DNA of 64,000 nucleotides, from NCBI RefSeq assembly GCF_012033695.1, contig NZ_JAAVJI010000005.1, positions 248,001 through 312,000 on the forward strand, read 5' to 3'. This document shows, piece after piece, positions 40,001-49,005 of this stretch (position 1 is the stretch's first letter; every line of letters starts with the position of its first letter). The position numbers were made by a program, and so were the translations under genes. A model generated the notes under the pieces. It was not told where the DNA came from and did not search any database. It saw only the letters and a list, made by a program, of their open reading frames with translations. Origin of the DNA: Pseudomonas quercus. Its GTDB lineage: Bacteria; Pseudomonadota; Gammaproteobacteria; Pseudomonadales; Pseudomonadaceae.

Positions 40001-40878
40001 TGAAAAACGCAGACACGGCCATGTATCACGCTAAAGAGCGCGGAAAAAACAACTTCCAGTTTTACCAGGCCGATATGAATGCCAGTGCGCTAGAGCGGCT
40101 GGAGCTGGAGAGCGACCTTCGCCATGCCCTGGAACAGGAAGAATTCGTGCTGTATTACCAGCCGCAGTTTAGCGGCGACGGCAAACGCTTGACCGGTGCC
40201 GAGGCCCTGTTGCGCTGGCGCCACCCACGGCGTGGCCTGGTCCCCCCGCAAGACTTCATACCCGTGCTCGAAGAGCTGGGCCTGGTAGTGGAGGTAGGCG
40301 ACTGGGTACTGGCTGAAGCCTGTCGCCAGCTCAAGGCCTGGCACCAGGCACGGGTACGTGTGCCGAAGGTGTCGGTTAACATATCCGTGCGGCAGTTCTC
40401 CGATGGGCAACTGGGCAAGCGTATTGCCAGCATTCTTCAGGAAACCGGCGTATCTCCAGCGTGCCTGGAGCTGGAGCTGACTGAAAGCATTCTAATGCGC
40501 GACGTGAACGAAGCCCTGCAGATCCTCGATGGTTTGAAACGGCTGGGCCTGAGCATTGCAGTAGATGACTTCGGCACAGGCTACTCATCGCTCAATTACC
40601 TTAAGCAGTTCCCCATTGACGTGCTGAAGATAGACCGCACGTTCGTAGACGGCTTGCCCGAGGGCGAACAGGATGGCCAGATCGCCCGTGCAATCATTGC
40701 CATGGCGCACAGCTTGAACCTTTCTGTAATCGCTGAGGGTGTGGAAACCCACGAACAGCTGGACTTCCTCCGCGAACATGGGTGCGATGAAGTGCAGGGT
40801 TATCTCTTTGGTCGGCCAATGCCGGCTAATCGGTTCGAAGCGCAATTCAGCAACGATGCGTTGTTCATGTTTGAGTGA
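37057..40878 (+). CDS. morA: Membrane diguanylate cyclase/phosphodiesterase MorA
   Basis: A 1273-residue c-di-GMP enzyme with GGDEF and EAL domains. Seen: membrane segments near residues 24-43 and 254-273 enclosing a periplasmic domain, PAS domains over about residues 300-825, GGDEF motif intact at 917-921 (RMGGDEF), and EAL motif at 1049-1051 with [10 protein letters not shown] and EGVETHEQL intact. The inhibitory site RxxD is replaced by NEDD. Both activities may be present. The start is TTG, with AGGA 7 bases upstream. MorA controls flagellum timing and biofilm in P. putida; the next conserved gene, glyA, confirms the locus. Confidence 0.9.
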   Translation: MSNLNQSSPLRQPPLLTGSVFSSPLKGVLAVLILLLSGLLAWQVIGEYRHSQEALRNTALTQSVNLADQLNLNMALFAESMLNERLLEAAGAKPAARSDSPAGLIAVVQLDAHGQLLPGQATGPLPSIRLDRLLEKVAAAGYWYSNSPEGKEALLLLRNPVSQGYWVLRFEPALYSALATQMAPKGPMQWLIETSAGQVIHRSESTPETPEGASPLSAYEQEMALANYPLANSDWQFHSVFDGRQARLPLLPGLFSKFSVGLACALLPLLVLRGIRRRQRDVQAQRRRYQDIFEGAGVGLCVFDLRHLRHLLAQNGLHQVEDLLPWLQAHPAQHGLLRDAMYLTEANQVALNLLGLQDTAGVWELLIAQGALEHQGLPYELLAALLSPAMVELEFSLQHKDGKACHVWAQVRIPEDGSVDEVILSLNDVTQRKQAQVSLVERERFWSDVVRAVPDHLYVADVLARKTLYSNHHLGTTLGYSPSELHDMGEQFWEGLMHPVDAEQYRGLRQYQRDTRYVGQLHCQLRFQHRDGTWRCFDIREQTLAEDANGQVTRIIGVAKDVTEQIEASQSLRESEQRYRMLAESISDVIFSTDSRLALNYVSPSISRMLGYDVQAVMDSGWQAIVATPTQLTGLETLLGRVASALGNPGLLAELRAQVQSQTFILDCLRADGRKVPIELRLVLIWDEHDNFEGVLGVGRDMSQQRRADKDLRMAATVFQHSTSAILITDPAGYIVQVNEAFARVTGYQPAEVLDQLPGLLTVTDQQEAHLGYVVKQLRLNGSWEGEIRLQRRNREHYPAWVGITAVLDEEGDLASYVCFFSDISERKASEQRIHRLAYYDALTHLPNRTLFQDRLFTALQQAERQKAWVVLMFLDLDRFKPINDSLGHAAGDRMLKDMAMRLLACVNEDDTVARMGGDEFTLLLQSRGTREAALTQAIHVAEEILGSLHAPFVLENREFFVTASIGIALSPQDGNELSQLMKNADTAMYHAKERGKNNFQFYQADMNASALERLELESDLRHALEQEEFVLYYQPQFSGDGKRLTGAEALLRWRHPRRGLVPPQDFIPVLEELGLVVEVGDWVLAEACRQLKAWHQARVRVPKVSVNISVRQFSDGQLGKRIASILQETGVSPACLELELTESILMRDVNEALQILDGLKRLGLSIAVDDFGTGYSSLNYLKQFPIDVLKIDRTFVDGLPEGEQDGQIARAIIAMAHSLNLSVIAEGVETHEQLDFLREHGCDEVQGYLFGRPMPANRFEAQFSNDALFMFE

Positions 40879-40902
40879 TTACTGACCGTCAGCGAGATGG
40901 GA

Positions 40903-41685
40903 TTACAAGCCTGGCGCCCTTAAGATCCCGCCCTTCTTGTAGCTGGCTTGCTCAATAACGCCCGAAATCAATGCACCCGCGAGGTTGAAGGCTCCTCCTA
41001 CCATATTTTCAGCAGGCCTGGGCGACCCTCCTCGAAACCAGCCTAAACTCGAACTCGCGAACGCATAGGTTATACCTGTGGCGCTTTGGTTTGTGGCCAT
41101 AGTTAACGTAGCATACTGCTGAAATTTCTCAAAAGGCAGATCCCCAGCCCCGTTGGACATCTGATTCCTGTTCACCATCTTAACGGCCCTTGAAAAATAA
41201 CTTCCTTGCGGCTCACGAAGCAATTTATCGAGTTTGATCCGCCGCGCAACCTTGGTCGCATCAACGATTGCTATGCCTGGTACGAGGGAGTGTTTGGCAA
41301 CGTCCTTGGCTTCTAAAGTAAAAGATAGAATAGATTTAAAAAATTGTTTTAAATGACCACTTCTATCGTGGTGATTTATAGGTTCAGCACTACAATAACC
41401 ATAGCAATTTATTCCCCCTAACCCGAAAGGGCTGAGCGCATCTGGGCTGCCAAAACGTAGTATTCCAGGAGCGTAAAGCCGATAGCCGTTGCCTAATAAA
41501 TAACCAAGGGCTGAGGGTTCATGAGGAGCCCCTGTAAAACCAGATTGCGCAGCAATGCCTGATGCGTGACCAAAAGGCGTATAAGAGCTTCTTTCCTTAC
41601 GATGTACCAGAACAGTATTCAGCCTGTCTGTACTTATTAGGGCAGAAGACTTTAGGTTAAGCGCTGGCCGTATGCTAGGCGACAT
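40903..41685 (-). CDS. Orphan RHS-core protein with variable C-terminus (1)
   Basis: A 260-residue protein. Residues about 50-110 match the RHS repeat-associated core (LGYLLGNGYRLYAPGILRF, SPDALSPFGLGGINCYGY), but it deviates from the usual FYSP/NAYAYC/DPTGH form (INHHDRSGH). After it comes an unrelated C-terminal region of about 145 residues with a hydrophobic stretch (VGGAFNLAGALISG). There is no signal peptide, no VgrG or other secretion gene and no separate immunity gene beside it. It lies tail to tail with morA and in front of glyA. The domain layout is that of polymorphic toxins of the P. putida group; a toxic activity is inferred. Confidence 0.65.
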   Translation of the reverse strand: MSPSIRPALNLKSSALISTDRLNTVLVHRKERSSYTPFGHASGIAAQSGFTGAPHEPSALGYLLGNGYRLYAPGILRFGSPDALSPFGLGGINCYGYCSAEPINHHDRSGHLKQFFKSILSFTLEAKDVAKHSLVPGIAIVDATKVARRIKLDKLLREPQGSYFSRAVKMVNRNQMSNGAGDLPFEKFQQYATLTMATNQSATGITYAFASSSLGWFRGGSPRPAENMVGGAFNLAGALISGVIEQASYKKGGILRAPGL

Positions 41686-41875
41686 ATTGATCTCTCTACA
41701 AAATCCTACTGGCGCTGTAGTAGAGAATCATTTAACGCTTGTATGCAACTGGCAAAAAGATAGGCTGCGCCTGCCACCGGTCCGTGCAGCTTGCGCATGA
41801 CGAGCGCTCATATGCTTGTCAGGCTGCAATCTTGTAGAATGTGCGCTCTCTCTCTGCCGATCCACGAGGACCGCC

Positions 41876-43129
41876 ATGTTCAGCCGTGATTTGACCCTTG
41901 CCACGTTCGACGCCGATCTCTTTGCCGCCATGGAGCAAGAAGCCCTGCGTCAGGAAGAGCACATCGAGCTGATCGCCTCCGAGAACTACACCAGCCCTGC
42001 GGTGATGGAAGCCCAGGGTTCGGTATTGACCAACAAGTACGCTGAGGGCTACCCAGGCAAGCGCTACTATGGCGGTTGCGAGTACGTGGACGTGGTAGAG
42101 CAGCTGGCTATCGACCGCGCCAAGGAGCTGTTTGGTGCCGACTACGCCAACGTTCAGCCCCATGCTGGCTCCCAGGCCAACTCAGCGGTTTACCTGGCGC
42201 TGCTGCAGGCCGGCGACACTATTCTGGGCATGAGCCTGGCACACGGCGGTCACCTGACCCATGGCGCTTCCGTGTCGGCCTCCGGCAAGCTGTACAACGC
42301 CGTGCAGTATGGCATCGATGCCAATGGGCTGATCGACTACGACGAGGTGGAACGCCTGGCGGTCGAGCACAAGCCCAAGATGATCGTGGCGGGTTTCTCT
42401 GCGTATTCCCAGTTGCTGGATTTCCCGCGCTTCCGCGAAATCGCTGACAAGGTTGGGGCCTACCTGTTCGTGGACATGGCCCACGTGGCAGGCCTGGTTG
42501 CTGCCGGTGTGTACCCTAACCCGGTTCCCTTTGCAGACGTGGTAACCACCACCACTCACAAAACCCTGCGCGGGCCACGTGGCGGCCTGATCCTGGCGCG
42601 CAGCAACCCAGACATCGAGAAGAAGCTCAACTCTGCCGTATTCCCGGGCGCTCAAGGCGGGCCATTGGAGCACGTGATCGCCGCCAAGGCCGTCTGCTTC
42701 AAAGAAGCGCTGCAACCTGAATTCAAAGCCTACCAACAGCAGGTGGTCAAGAATGCCCAGGCCATGGCCGAAGTGTTTATCGAGCGTGGCTTCGATGTGG
42801 TCTCCGGCGGTACGCAAAACCACTTGTTCCTGTTGTCGCTGATCAAGCAGGACATCTCTGGCAAGGATGCAGACGCAGCCCTTGGCCGTGCGTTCATTAC
42901 CGTGAACAAGAACTCGGTACCTAACGACCCACGCTCCCCGTTCGTGACCTCAGGCCTGCGCTTTGGTACGCCAGCGGTGACCACCCGTGGTTTCAAGGAA
43001 ACCGAATGCCGCGAGCTGGCAGGCTGGATCTGCGACATCCTGGCCGACCTGGGCAACGAAGCCGTGATCGACGCTGTGCGCGAGAAGGTCAAGGCCATTT
43101 GCGCCAAGTTGCCGGTATACGGCAACTGA
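41876..43129 (+). CDS. glyA: Serine hydroxymethyltransferase
   Basis: A 417-residue PLP enzyme that makes glycine and methylene-tetrahydrofolate from serine. Seen: [25 protein letters not shown], and the PLP lysine in [16 protein letters not shown]. The ATG at 41876 with GAGGA close upstream gives the standard length. A -10-like TAGAAT lies at 41835-41840. One of possibly several glyA copies in the genome; by position it is the glyA next to morA (PA4602-like). A strong terminator follows. Confidence 0.96.
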   Translation: MFSRDLTLATFDADLFAAMEQEALRQEEHIELIASENYTSPAVMEAQGSVLTNKYAEGYPGKRYYGGCEYVDVVEQLAIDRAKELFGADYANVQPHAGSQANSAVYLALLQAGDTILGMSLAHGGHLTHGASVSASGKLYNAVQYGIDANGLIDYDEVERLAVEHKPKMIVAGFSAYSQLLDFPRFREIADKVGAYLFVDMAHVAGLVAAGVYPNPVPFADVVTTTTHKTLRGPRGGLILARSNPDIEKKLNSAVFPGAQGGPLEHVIAAKAVCFKEALQPEFKAYQQQVVKNAQAMAEVFIERGFDVVSGGTQNHLFLLSLIKQDISGKDADAALGRAFITVNKNSVPNDPRSPFVTSGLRFGTPAVTTRGFKETECRELAGWICDILADLGNEAVIDAVREKVKAICAKLPVYGN

Positions 43130-43143
43130 TACATTCAGCCAGC

Positions 43144-43171
43144 AAAAAACCGGCCCAGTGCCGGTTTTTTT
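43144..43171 (+). terminator. Terminator of glyA
   Basis: AAAAAACCGGC and GCCGGTTTTTT form a perfect stem with loop CCAGT, ending in a run of seven T. Confidence 0.93.
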
Positions 43172-43276
43172 GTGCCCGGTACGCGGAACGGGTTCCGTCT
43201 GCGACGTGCAGTGGCAGCAATAGTAGGGTGTGCATGCAAGCCTAGGCTGGGCTTTCACATTGACCAGGAGGTCACC

Positions 43277-43873
43277 ATGCCGTCAGACAAATCACTTTCA
43301 TTTACCGCTACGCTGTCCTGCGGGAACGAACCGGTCATCGTCTTGGGAGAATGGACACGCGGGCCTGTGATCGCAGGTCCGTTTACATCTGGTTCATCTC
43401 GACCCAAGCTTTTCGACGCCGCCTCTGCATTGGGCACAGTCGATGACACGCCAGGCGCACTAGATCATGAGCGCGATCTGGGGCTTGTTACGTTCGACGT
43501 GATCCCAGGCGTCACCCCTGTTCTGCTGTATTTCCGCCATTCCAACGGTGCCTACCGGCTTTATGTACGAAGCGGTCGACACTTTGGCGACGGCCTGTTC
43601 AGCTCGCCACAAGGGGTGTTGATCAGTGCCAACATAGGCCGAGTCGATCCGCCACTTTGGCGCCTTGGCGATGCTGCCACCGGCGCAGCGGTCACCTTGC
43701 CGAACCTCACAGAGGCCATGGAGATAACGCTCGAATCAGCTGATTCACGTACAGCGGTTTCGCTGCAAGGCATTGCGCCGGGTGCCGGCTACCTGGCTCA
43801 ACACCCTTCCACCCTGCTAACCACGTTCACAGTGAATATCGTCGAGCGTGAAGTCGATTGGCTCAACGCCTGA
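43277..43873 (+). CDS. Unknown protein, first of a related trio
   Basis: A 198-residue soluble protein with no signal peptide or cysteine-rich motif. The central block reads YFRHSNGAYRLYVRSGRHFG, then GLFSSPQGVLIS and PLWRLGD. It ends in TVNIVEREVDWLNA. The same layout recurs in the third gene of the cluster, so they are paralogues. The repeating strand pattern suggests a beta-trefoil-like fold, an inference. AGGAGG stands 5 bases before the ATG. I do not recognise the family. Confidence 0.7.
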   Translation: MPSDKSLSFTATLSCGNEPVIVLGEWTRGPVIAGPFTSGSSRPKLFDAASALGTVDDTPGALDHERDLGLVTFDVIPGVTPVLLYFRHSNGAYRLYVRSGRHFGDGLFSSPQGVLISANIGRVDPPLWRLGDAATGAAVTLPNLTEAMEITLESADSRTAVSLQGIAPGAGYLAQHPSTLLTTFTVNIVEREVDWLNA

Positions 43874-43960
43874 ACCTAAAAACAGACGGATAACAATGCA
43901 GGGGCTCACTGGCCAGGCTTGACTGGCTGGCTACCCCGCTTCCTACTGGAGGATGCAGGC

Positions 43961-44431
43961 ATGGCCTACCCCTACCCCTTACTGTTCACCGCTGAGATTC
44001 ATGCCGGACAGGGCGCATTGCATACGCTGGAGATACTTGGAAAGGCCAGCGAAACCGGTGGTGCCAATCACTACCTAGCCGTTGACCCTACTACCTACCT
44101 CAATGAGCCGCTGACCCTGACGTTCACACCGGCAGACGGGTTTTACTATCTTCACGTTGCTTGTGGGCCGCTCAAAGACCAAGTGGCTTATGTGGACGAC
44201 GGCTACCTTTGCCTTGGTAACACTACGCCCACCCCATTTGCCTTGCACGGCCCGGATGGCGAGCCGCTACCCGCTAGCGAAGTGCCGCCAGAGTATCTGG
44301 AGATCAGCCTGTGCCTTGCTGAAGGACCTACCATCGCGGCCTATCCTGGGCGCAGAGACAGCCCGCTGCTTATCGGCCCCGGCGCACCTGACCCCTTGCT
44401 GATAAGCCTGGCACTACTTACCGCCCATTGA
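43961..44431 (+). CDS. Unknown protein, second of a related trio
   Basis: A 156-residue protein (AYPYPLLFTAEIHAGQGALH at the start). The central block GFYYLHVACGPLKDQVAYVD, GYLCLGN and TPFALHGPDGEPLP matches the third gene in order of motifs but lacks the FRH and GRHFG parts, so it is the most diverged copy. The tail is Pro- and Leu-rich. GGAGG stands 8 bases before the ATG. No signal peptide, no known domain. Confidence 0.65.
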   Translation: MAYPYPLLFTAEIHAGQGALHTLEILGKASETGGANHYLAVDPTTYLNEPLTLTFTPADGFYYLHVACGPLKDQVAYVDDGYLCLGNTTPTPFALHGPDGEPLPASEVPPEYLEISLCLAEGPTIAAYPGRRDSPLLIGPGAPDPLLISLALLTAH

Positions 44432-44518
44432 CCTCAAGCCAGCAGTGGCGTGCTACGGCCTGGCTATGGCAGGGCCAAGGCCGCCGCTGCGCATCCTTCA
44501 ACTCAAAGGAGGTGCACT

Positions 44519-45082
44519 ATGCCAACCCATCGACAACAGTCATTCCTGGCCACACTGTGGCGCGATCACTACCCTGTTCACACCCTCGATGCACTGGAGG
44601 GCAAGCCAGTTTGGGTACATAGAATCGGTACAGCCCTTCCGCCTGGTAGCAGCCTTGCCAGCACAGTGCGAAATGACTCTGCCATGCTGGGTTGCCATCC
44701 GGGGGTGACGGGGGCAGCCATGGTGTTTTACTTCCGCCATAAGCCAGGCGGTTATCGGTTATATGCTCGTGAACCAGGCAGGCATTTCGGAAAAGGGGTC
44801 TACTTGGACAAGAGCGGTTATCTGGGCCTTCAGCCCACTCACCGGTACGACCCCACCCCGTTTGGCTTGTATTCGCTAACAGGTGCGCCCCTCAGCCTAC
44901 AAGAGCTGGAGGGCGATACCCATACGCTAACCTTGGCCTGCAAGGGTGCACCCATTGCACTCGCACGGCGTGCCAACAACCGCTATCACTACCTGGCTAC
45001 CACTAACTCGCCGACGCAACCCTGGCGCCTGCGGATACTGGAGCGGCAGGTGCCTTGGGTCAGCACACCTGATGAAACCTGA
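44519..45082 (+). CDS. Unknown protein, third of a related trio
   Basis: A 187-residue protein. Central block YFRHKPGGYRLYAREPGRHF, GYLGLQP, TPFGLYSLTGAPL, then RRANNRYHYLATT and RLRILERQVPWVS. It aligns over its last 125 residues with the first gene of the trio (YFRH.., YRLY.R.GRHFG.G, ER.V.W). AAGGAGG stands 6 bases before the ATG. It ends 15 bases before the convergent yjiA gene. No recognised family. Confidence 0.7.
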   Translation: MPTHRQQSFLATLWRDHYPVHTLDALEGKPVWVHRIGTALPPGSSLASTVRNDSAMLGCHPGVTGAAMVFYFRHKPGGYRLYAREPGRHFGKGVYLDKSGYLGLQPTHRYDPTPFGLYSLTGAPLSLQELEGDTHTLTLACKGAPIALARRANNRYHYLATTNSPTQPWRLRILERQVPWVSTPDET

Positions 45083-45097
45083 TCGCTGCCAACTATC

Positions 45098-46060
45098 CTA
45101 AAGCTGCTCGAAGGCCGTTCGAATAGCGTCTTCAGGCAGGTCATCGGCAATGAACACTAGGGTGCTTTCGCGAGCCTCGTTTGCTGACCACTCGGTATCC
45201 CAGTCAAAGCCATACAGCTTGAGCACCCCCTGGAATACCAGCTTGCGCGGCTCGCCTTCAATATTGAGCACGCCCTTGTAGCGCAACAGCTGGCGGCCAT
45301 GGTCTTCCAGCAGTTGGTTCATGAAAGCGCTTAGTCGGTCGATGTCTAGAGGTGTTGACGTACGCAGCACCAGGCTACGAATCCGGTCAGTGCCCGCGCC
45401 AATCAGCATAGGTCGCGCCCCAAGCCCTACCCCAAGCTCGGCATTAAGGTTGAAACCGCGAATGTCCAGCAACTCGGACAGGTCGATTTCACCGTGATCC
45501 ACCACACGGACAGGAGCACGGTGGTTGATGCGAGCCAGCCTCTGGCTCAATGCCTCGAACGCTTCAGGCGTGACCAGGTCGGTTTTGCTGACCAGCAAGC
45601 GGTCCGCAAAACCAACCTGAGCCTGGGCGATCGTCTGCTTGAGATGTTCAGCAGCATGCGCGGCGTCCACCAGGGTCACGATACCGTCCAGCACGTACCG
45701 ATCACGCAGCGCTTCTTCAATAAAGAAGGTTTGTGCCACAGGTGCGGGGTCTGCCAGGCCCGTGCACTCGATCACCAGCCGATCAAAGGCAATCTCGCCG
45801 GCATCGAGGCGCTCAAGCAGCAGAAACAGGGCATTGGTCAAATCCGTATGGATGCTGCAGCAGACGCACCCGTTGGCCAGGGTTACGACCTGTACAGGTT
45901 CGCTGCCCAACAGTTGCGTATCGATACTGGTGTCGCTGAATTCGTTTTCGATGACGGCGAGCTTCAAGCCATGCTCTGCCTGTAGCAAATAGCGAAGCAA
46001 CGTTGTTTTGCCAGCACCGAGAAAACCGCTCAGCACTGTCACAGCAATAGGCGTGGGCAC
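45098..46060 (-). CDS. yjiA: CobW/YjiA family GTPase (metal chaperone-like)
   Basis: A 320-residue P-loop GTPase of the COG0523 family. Walker A is GFLGAGKTTLLRYLL; the metal motif CXCC is NGCVCCSI; the guanine motif is SKTDLV. The C-terminal CobW_C domain follows (SLVLRTSTPLDIDRLSAFM). Members deliver or sense metals, often zinc. It is the third gene of the operon cstA-ybdD-yjiA, an arrangement also seen in E. coli (yjiY-yjiX-yjiA), which argues for a common role. Confidence 0.9.
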   Translation of the reverse strand: MPTPIAVTVLSGFLGAGKTTLLRYLLQAEHGLKLAVIENEFSDTSIDTQLLGSEPVQVVTLANGCVCCSIHTDLTNALFLLLERLDAGEIAFDRLVIECTGLADPAPVAQTFFIEEALRDRYVLDGIVTLVDAAHAAEHLKQTIAQAQVGFADRLLVSKTDLVTPEAFEALSQRLARINHRAPVRVVDHGEIDLSELLDIRGFNLNAELGVGLGARPMLIGAGTDRIRSLVLRTSTPLDIDRLSAFMNQLLEDHGRQLLRYKGVLNIEGEPRKLVFQGVLKLYGFDWDTEWSANEARESTLVFIADDLPEDAIRTAFEQL

Positions 46061-46129
46061 GAGGGCCTCCCCAAGTGATGCAGTAAGTAGGCAGAGGGCA
46101 GGTTTACCGCCCCCTGTCGAGGAACGACT

Positions 46130-46330
46130 TTAGCAACAGCGGGGCGAACCCTTGCCACCACCGTAGCGTGCCTCTTGCCGCTCGCGAAAGAAGGCTTCGT
46201 AATCCATTACGGGCTGCTCCGGATGGGTCTTGCGCATGTGCTCCACGTAGTTGTCATAGTCAGGCATGCCTACCATCAAGCGCGCTGCTTGCCCCAGGTA
46301 CTTACCCAACCGGCTCAGGTCGTTGAACAT
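46130..46330 (-). CDS. YbdD/YjiX family protein (DUF466)
   Basis: A 66-residue protein: [20 protein letters not shown], then [20 protein letters not shown] and ending GSPRCC. This is the DUF466 signature and the small partner of CstA-type transporters, reported to be needed for pyruvate uptake with BtsT/CstA in E. coli. It starts 11 bases after the cstA stop. Confidence 0.92.
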   Translation of the reverse strand: MFNDLSRLGKYLGQAARLMVGMPDYDNYVEHMRKTHPEQPVMDYEAFFRERQEARYGGGKGSPRCC

Positions 46331-46341
46331 CGATCAGTTCC

Positions 46342-48408
46342 TCAAGCGTCCGGGAGCGCCTGGAAAGGCGCCTCTTTGTCTGTACGGTCGCGCCTGCCCA
46401 AGGCCGCATAACCCACCTTGACCGCAAACACCAGCACGGCTAGCACTACGAACAGGAACAGCACTGTCAAGGTGGCGTTGGTATAGGCGTTAAAGATCAC
46501 ATGCTGCATCTGGTTGATGTCTTTAGCCGGTGCGATCACCTGGCCCGCCGCCAGCGCGTCGCTGTATTTCTTAGCCAACGCCAGGAAGCCGACTGCCGGG
46601 TTGGCATCGAACAGCTTGATAAAGCCTGCCGTTGTGGTGCAGATCAGCAACCACGCTGCAGGCAGCAGCGTGACCCAGATGTATTGCTGGCGTTTCATCT
46701 TGATGAGCACTACGGTGCCCAGCATGAGCGCGATACCGGCCAGCATCTGGTTGGAGATGCCGAACAGCGGCCATAGGGTATTGATACCACCCAACGGATC
46801 AATGACACCTTGATACAACAGGTAGCCCCACAGCGCGACACACCCCCCTGTGCCGATCAGGTTGGCGCCCCACGATTCAGTGCGCTTGAGGGAGGGAACA
46901 AAACTGCCCAGCAGGTCCTGCAGCATGAACCGCCCTGCCCGGGTGCCTGCATCCACAGCCGTAAGAATAAACAACGCTTCAAACAGGATCGCAAAGTGGT
47001 ACCAGAAGGCCATTGCGTTCTGGCCTGGCATCAACCCATGAAGAATTTGCGCAATGCCCACCGCTAGGGTAGGCGCCCCGCCCGCACGGGCCAGAATGGT
47101 GTTCTCGCCGATATCGTGGGCCACCGCTTGAAGGGCATCCGGGGTAATTGCAAAGCCCCAATGGCTCACGGCGGCAGCAACCGCCGTGACATCGCCACCG
47201 ACGACCGCTGCCGGGCTGTTCATGGCGAAATACACGCCAGGTTCGATCACAGAGGCCGCTACCATGGCCATGACCGCTACGAAAGACTCCATCAACATGG
47301 CGCCATAACCGATGTAACGGGCGTTGACTTCGTTATCCAGCAGTTTGGGCGTGGTTCCGGACGCAATGAGCGAGTGGAACCCTGATACTGCGCCACAGGC
47401 AATGGTAATGAACAGGAACGGAAATAAGGTGCCCTTCCATACGGGGCCTGTGCCGTCGGTGAACTGAGTAAGCGCAGGCATACGAAGCTCGGGCATGGTG
47501 ACCAGAATGCCGATAGCCAAGGCGATGATGGTGCCGATCTTTAGGAAGGTGGACAGGTAGTCACGGGGCGCAAGAATCAACCATACCGGCATCACTGCTG
47601 CAACAAAGCCATAGCCGATCAGCATCCAGGTGATCTGTACACCGGTAAACGTGAAGGCTTTTGCCCAGGCCGGGTCCGCCGCCACCTGCCCTCCCGCCCA
47701 GATCGATGCCAGCAGCAGCGCTACGCCGATCAATGAGATTTCACCAATGCGACCGGGGCGTATGAAACGCATGTATAGCCCCATGAACATGGCGATTGGA
47801 ATGGTCGCCATAACCGTGAACACGCCCCAGGGGCTTTCGGCCAGTGCCTTGACCACGATCAGGGCCAGCACCGCCAAAATGATGATCATGATCAGGAAGC
47901 AGCCGAACAGCGCGATGGTACCGGGAATACGGCCCATTTCCTCACGCACCATGTCGCCCAGAGAGCGGCCGTTACGGCGCGTGGACAGGAACAACACCAT
48001 GAAATCCTGAACAGCGCCTGCCAGCACTACGCCAGCAATCAGCCACAGCGTGCCTGGCAGGTAGCCCATCTGCGCGGCCAGCACGGGGCCCACCAACGGG
48101 CCTGCACCCGCGATGGCTGCAAAGTGGTGCCCGAACAGAATATGTTTGTTGGTGGGGACGTAATCCAGCCCGTCATTATTCAGTACGGCAGGCGTGGCCC
48201 GCCGAGGGTCCAGCTGCATCACCTTCTCGGCAATGAACAGGCTGTAATAGCGATACGCGACGAGGTAGATGGCAACGGATGCCACCACGATCCATAGCGC
48301 GTTGACACTTTCACCCCGACGCAGGGCCACAACGCCGAGCGCCCATGCCCCGATCACTGCCAGCGCAAGCCAGGGAAGATGGCGGGCTAGGCTATTATTG
48401 TTTTTCAT
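46342..48408 (-). CDS. cstA: CstA-family carbon starvation transporter
   Basis: A 688-residue inner-membrane protein with about 16 hydrophobic segments. Family motifs: NNDGLDYVPTNKHILFGHHF, IAGAGPLVGPVLAAQMGYLP and FHSLIASGTTPK. Members import pyruvate or peptides; the substrate here cannot be told from sequence. The ATG at 48408 gives a normal N-terminus; a start at 48450 would add 14 residues. It heads the cstA-ybdD-yjiA operon and is divergent from mapZ. Confidence 0.9.
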   Translation of the reverse strand: MKNNNSLARHLPWLALAVIGAWALGVVALRRGESVNALWIVVASVAIYLVAYRYYSLFIAEKVMQLDPRRATPAVLNNDGLDYVPTNKHILFGHHFAAIAGAGPLVGPVLAAQMGYLPGTLWLIAGVVLAGAVQDFMVLFLSTRRNGRSLGDMVREEMGRIPGTIALFGCFLIMIIILAVLALIVVKALAESPWGVFTVMATIPIAMFMGLYMRFIRPGRIGEISLIGVALLLASIWAGGQVAADPAWAKAFTFTGVQITWMLIGYGFVAAVMPVWLILAPRDYLSTFLKIGTIIALAIGILVTMPELRMPALTQFTDGTGPVWKGTLFPFLFITIACGAVSGFHSLIASGTTPKLLDNEVNARYIGYGAMLMESFVAVMAMVAASVIEPGVYFAMNSPAAVVGGDVTAVAAAVSHWGFAITPDALQAVAHDIGENTILARAGGAPTLAVGIAQILHGLMPGQNAMAFWYHFAILFEALFILTAVDAGTRAGRFMLQDLLGSFVPSLKRTESWGANLIGTGGCVALWGYLLYQGVIDPLGGINTLWPLFGISNQMLAGIALMLGTVVLIKMKRQQYIWVTLLPAAWLLICTTTAGFIKLFDANPAVGFLALAKKYSDALAAGQVIAPAKDINQMQHVIFNAYTNATLTVLFLFVVLAVLVFAVKVGYAALGRRDRTDKEAPFQALPDA

Positions 48409-48630
48409 GTTTTGTATTCCAGCAAATGGGAACGGATAAATCCGGCTCAAGTCTAGCTACACTTGCCACACAGCACACCCCCTTACGAGGTGGGACGCGC
48501 AATCCCTGTGTATCTGACTAAGGGTTTGGCAAGGTTGTCGCAAAAAAGGCACATAGGCATTGCCGAGCACTCACAGCCACGGCAGCATAGACATCATCCC
48601 GCGCGGCGGGGGCCTTATCGAGGAAGTACC

Positions 48631-48999
48631 ATGTCCCAGACCACTACAGAAGACCGTCGTCGCTTCAAGCGCATCGCCTTTGATGCACTCACTACGCTCA
48701 CCCAGGGCAACCAGCAGTGGGAGGTCACCCTGTTGGACCTGTCCCTGAAAGGCCTGCTGGTATCTCGCCCGGCCGACTGGGCGGCAGACCCTGCCCTTCC
48801 TTTTGCCGTTGCCATTACCTTGGGCGAGGACGCCCCCATTGCCATGGAAGCCGAGCTGCGCCATGACAACAACGGCCAGCTGGGCTTTCAATGCACCCAT
48901 ATCGACCTGGACTCCATCAGCCACCTGCGCCGCCTGGTGGAGCTGAACCTGGGCGACGAGGCGGAACTGGAGCGGGAATTGAGTGCGTTGGTTGGTTAA
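48631..48999 (+). CDS. mapZ: PilZ-domain c-di-GMP adaptor MapZ
   Basis: A 122-residue single PilZ domain. The c-di-GMP motif RxxxR is present in [10 protein letters not shown], and the second motif as [10 protein letters not shown]. In P. aeruginosa the PA4608 protein at this locus binds the chemotaxis methyltransferase CheR1 and alters flagellar switching. Position beside cstA and before radA matches. GAGGAA precedes the ATG at 48631. It is convergent with an RHS-core gene only 6 bases away. Confidence 0.85.
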   Translation: MSQTTTEDRRRFKRIAFDALTTLTQGNQQWEVTLLDLSLKGLLVSRPADWAADPALPFAVAITLGEDAPIAMEAELRHDNNGQLGFQCTHIDLDSISHLRRLVELNLGDEAELERELSALVG

Positions 49000-49005
49000 T
49001 AAGCA

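Noticed and set aside
39142..40029. 295-codon open frame opposite the GGDEF region of morA
   Set aside because: Antisense shadow with no start signal or motif.
41686..41760. Inverted repeat TCTCTAC/GTAGAGA between the RHS gene and glyA as an operator
   Set aside because: Only seven bases per arm and no promoter overlap; too weak to call.
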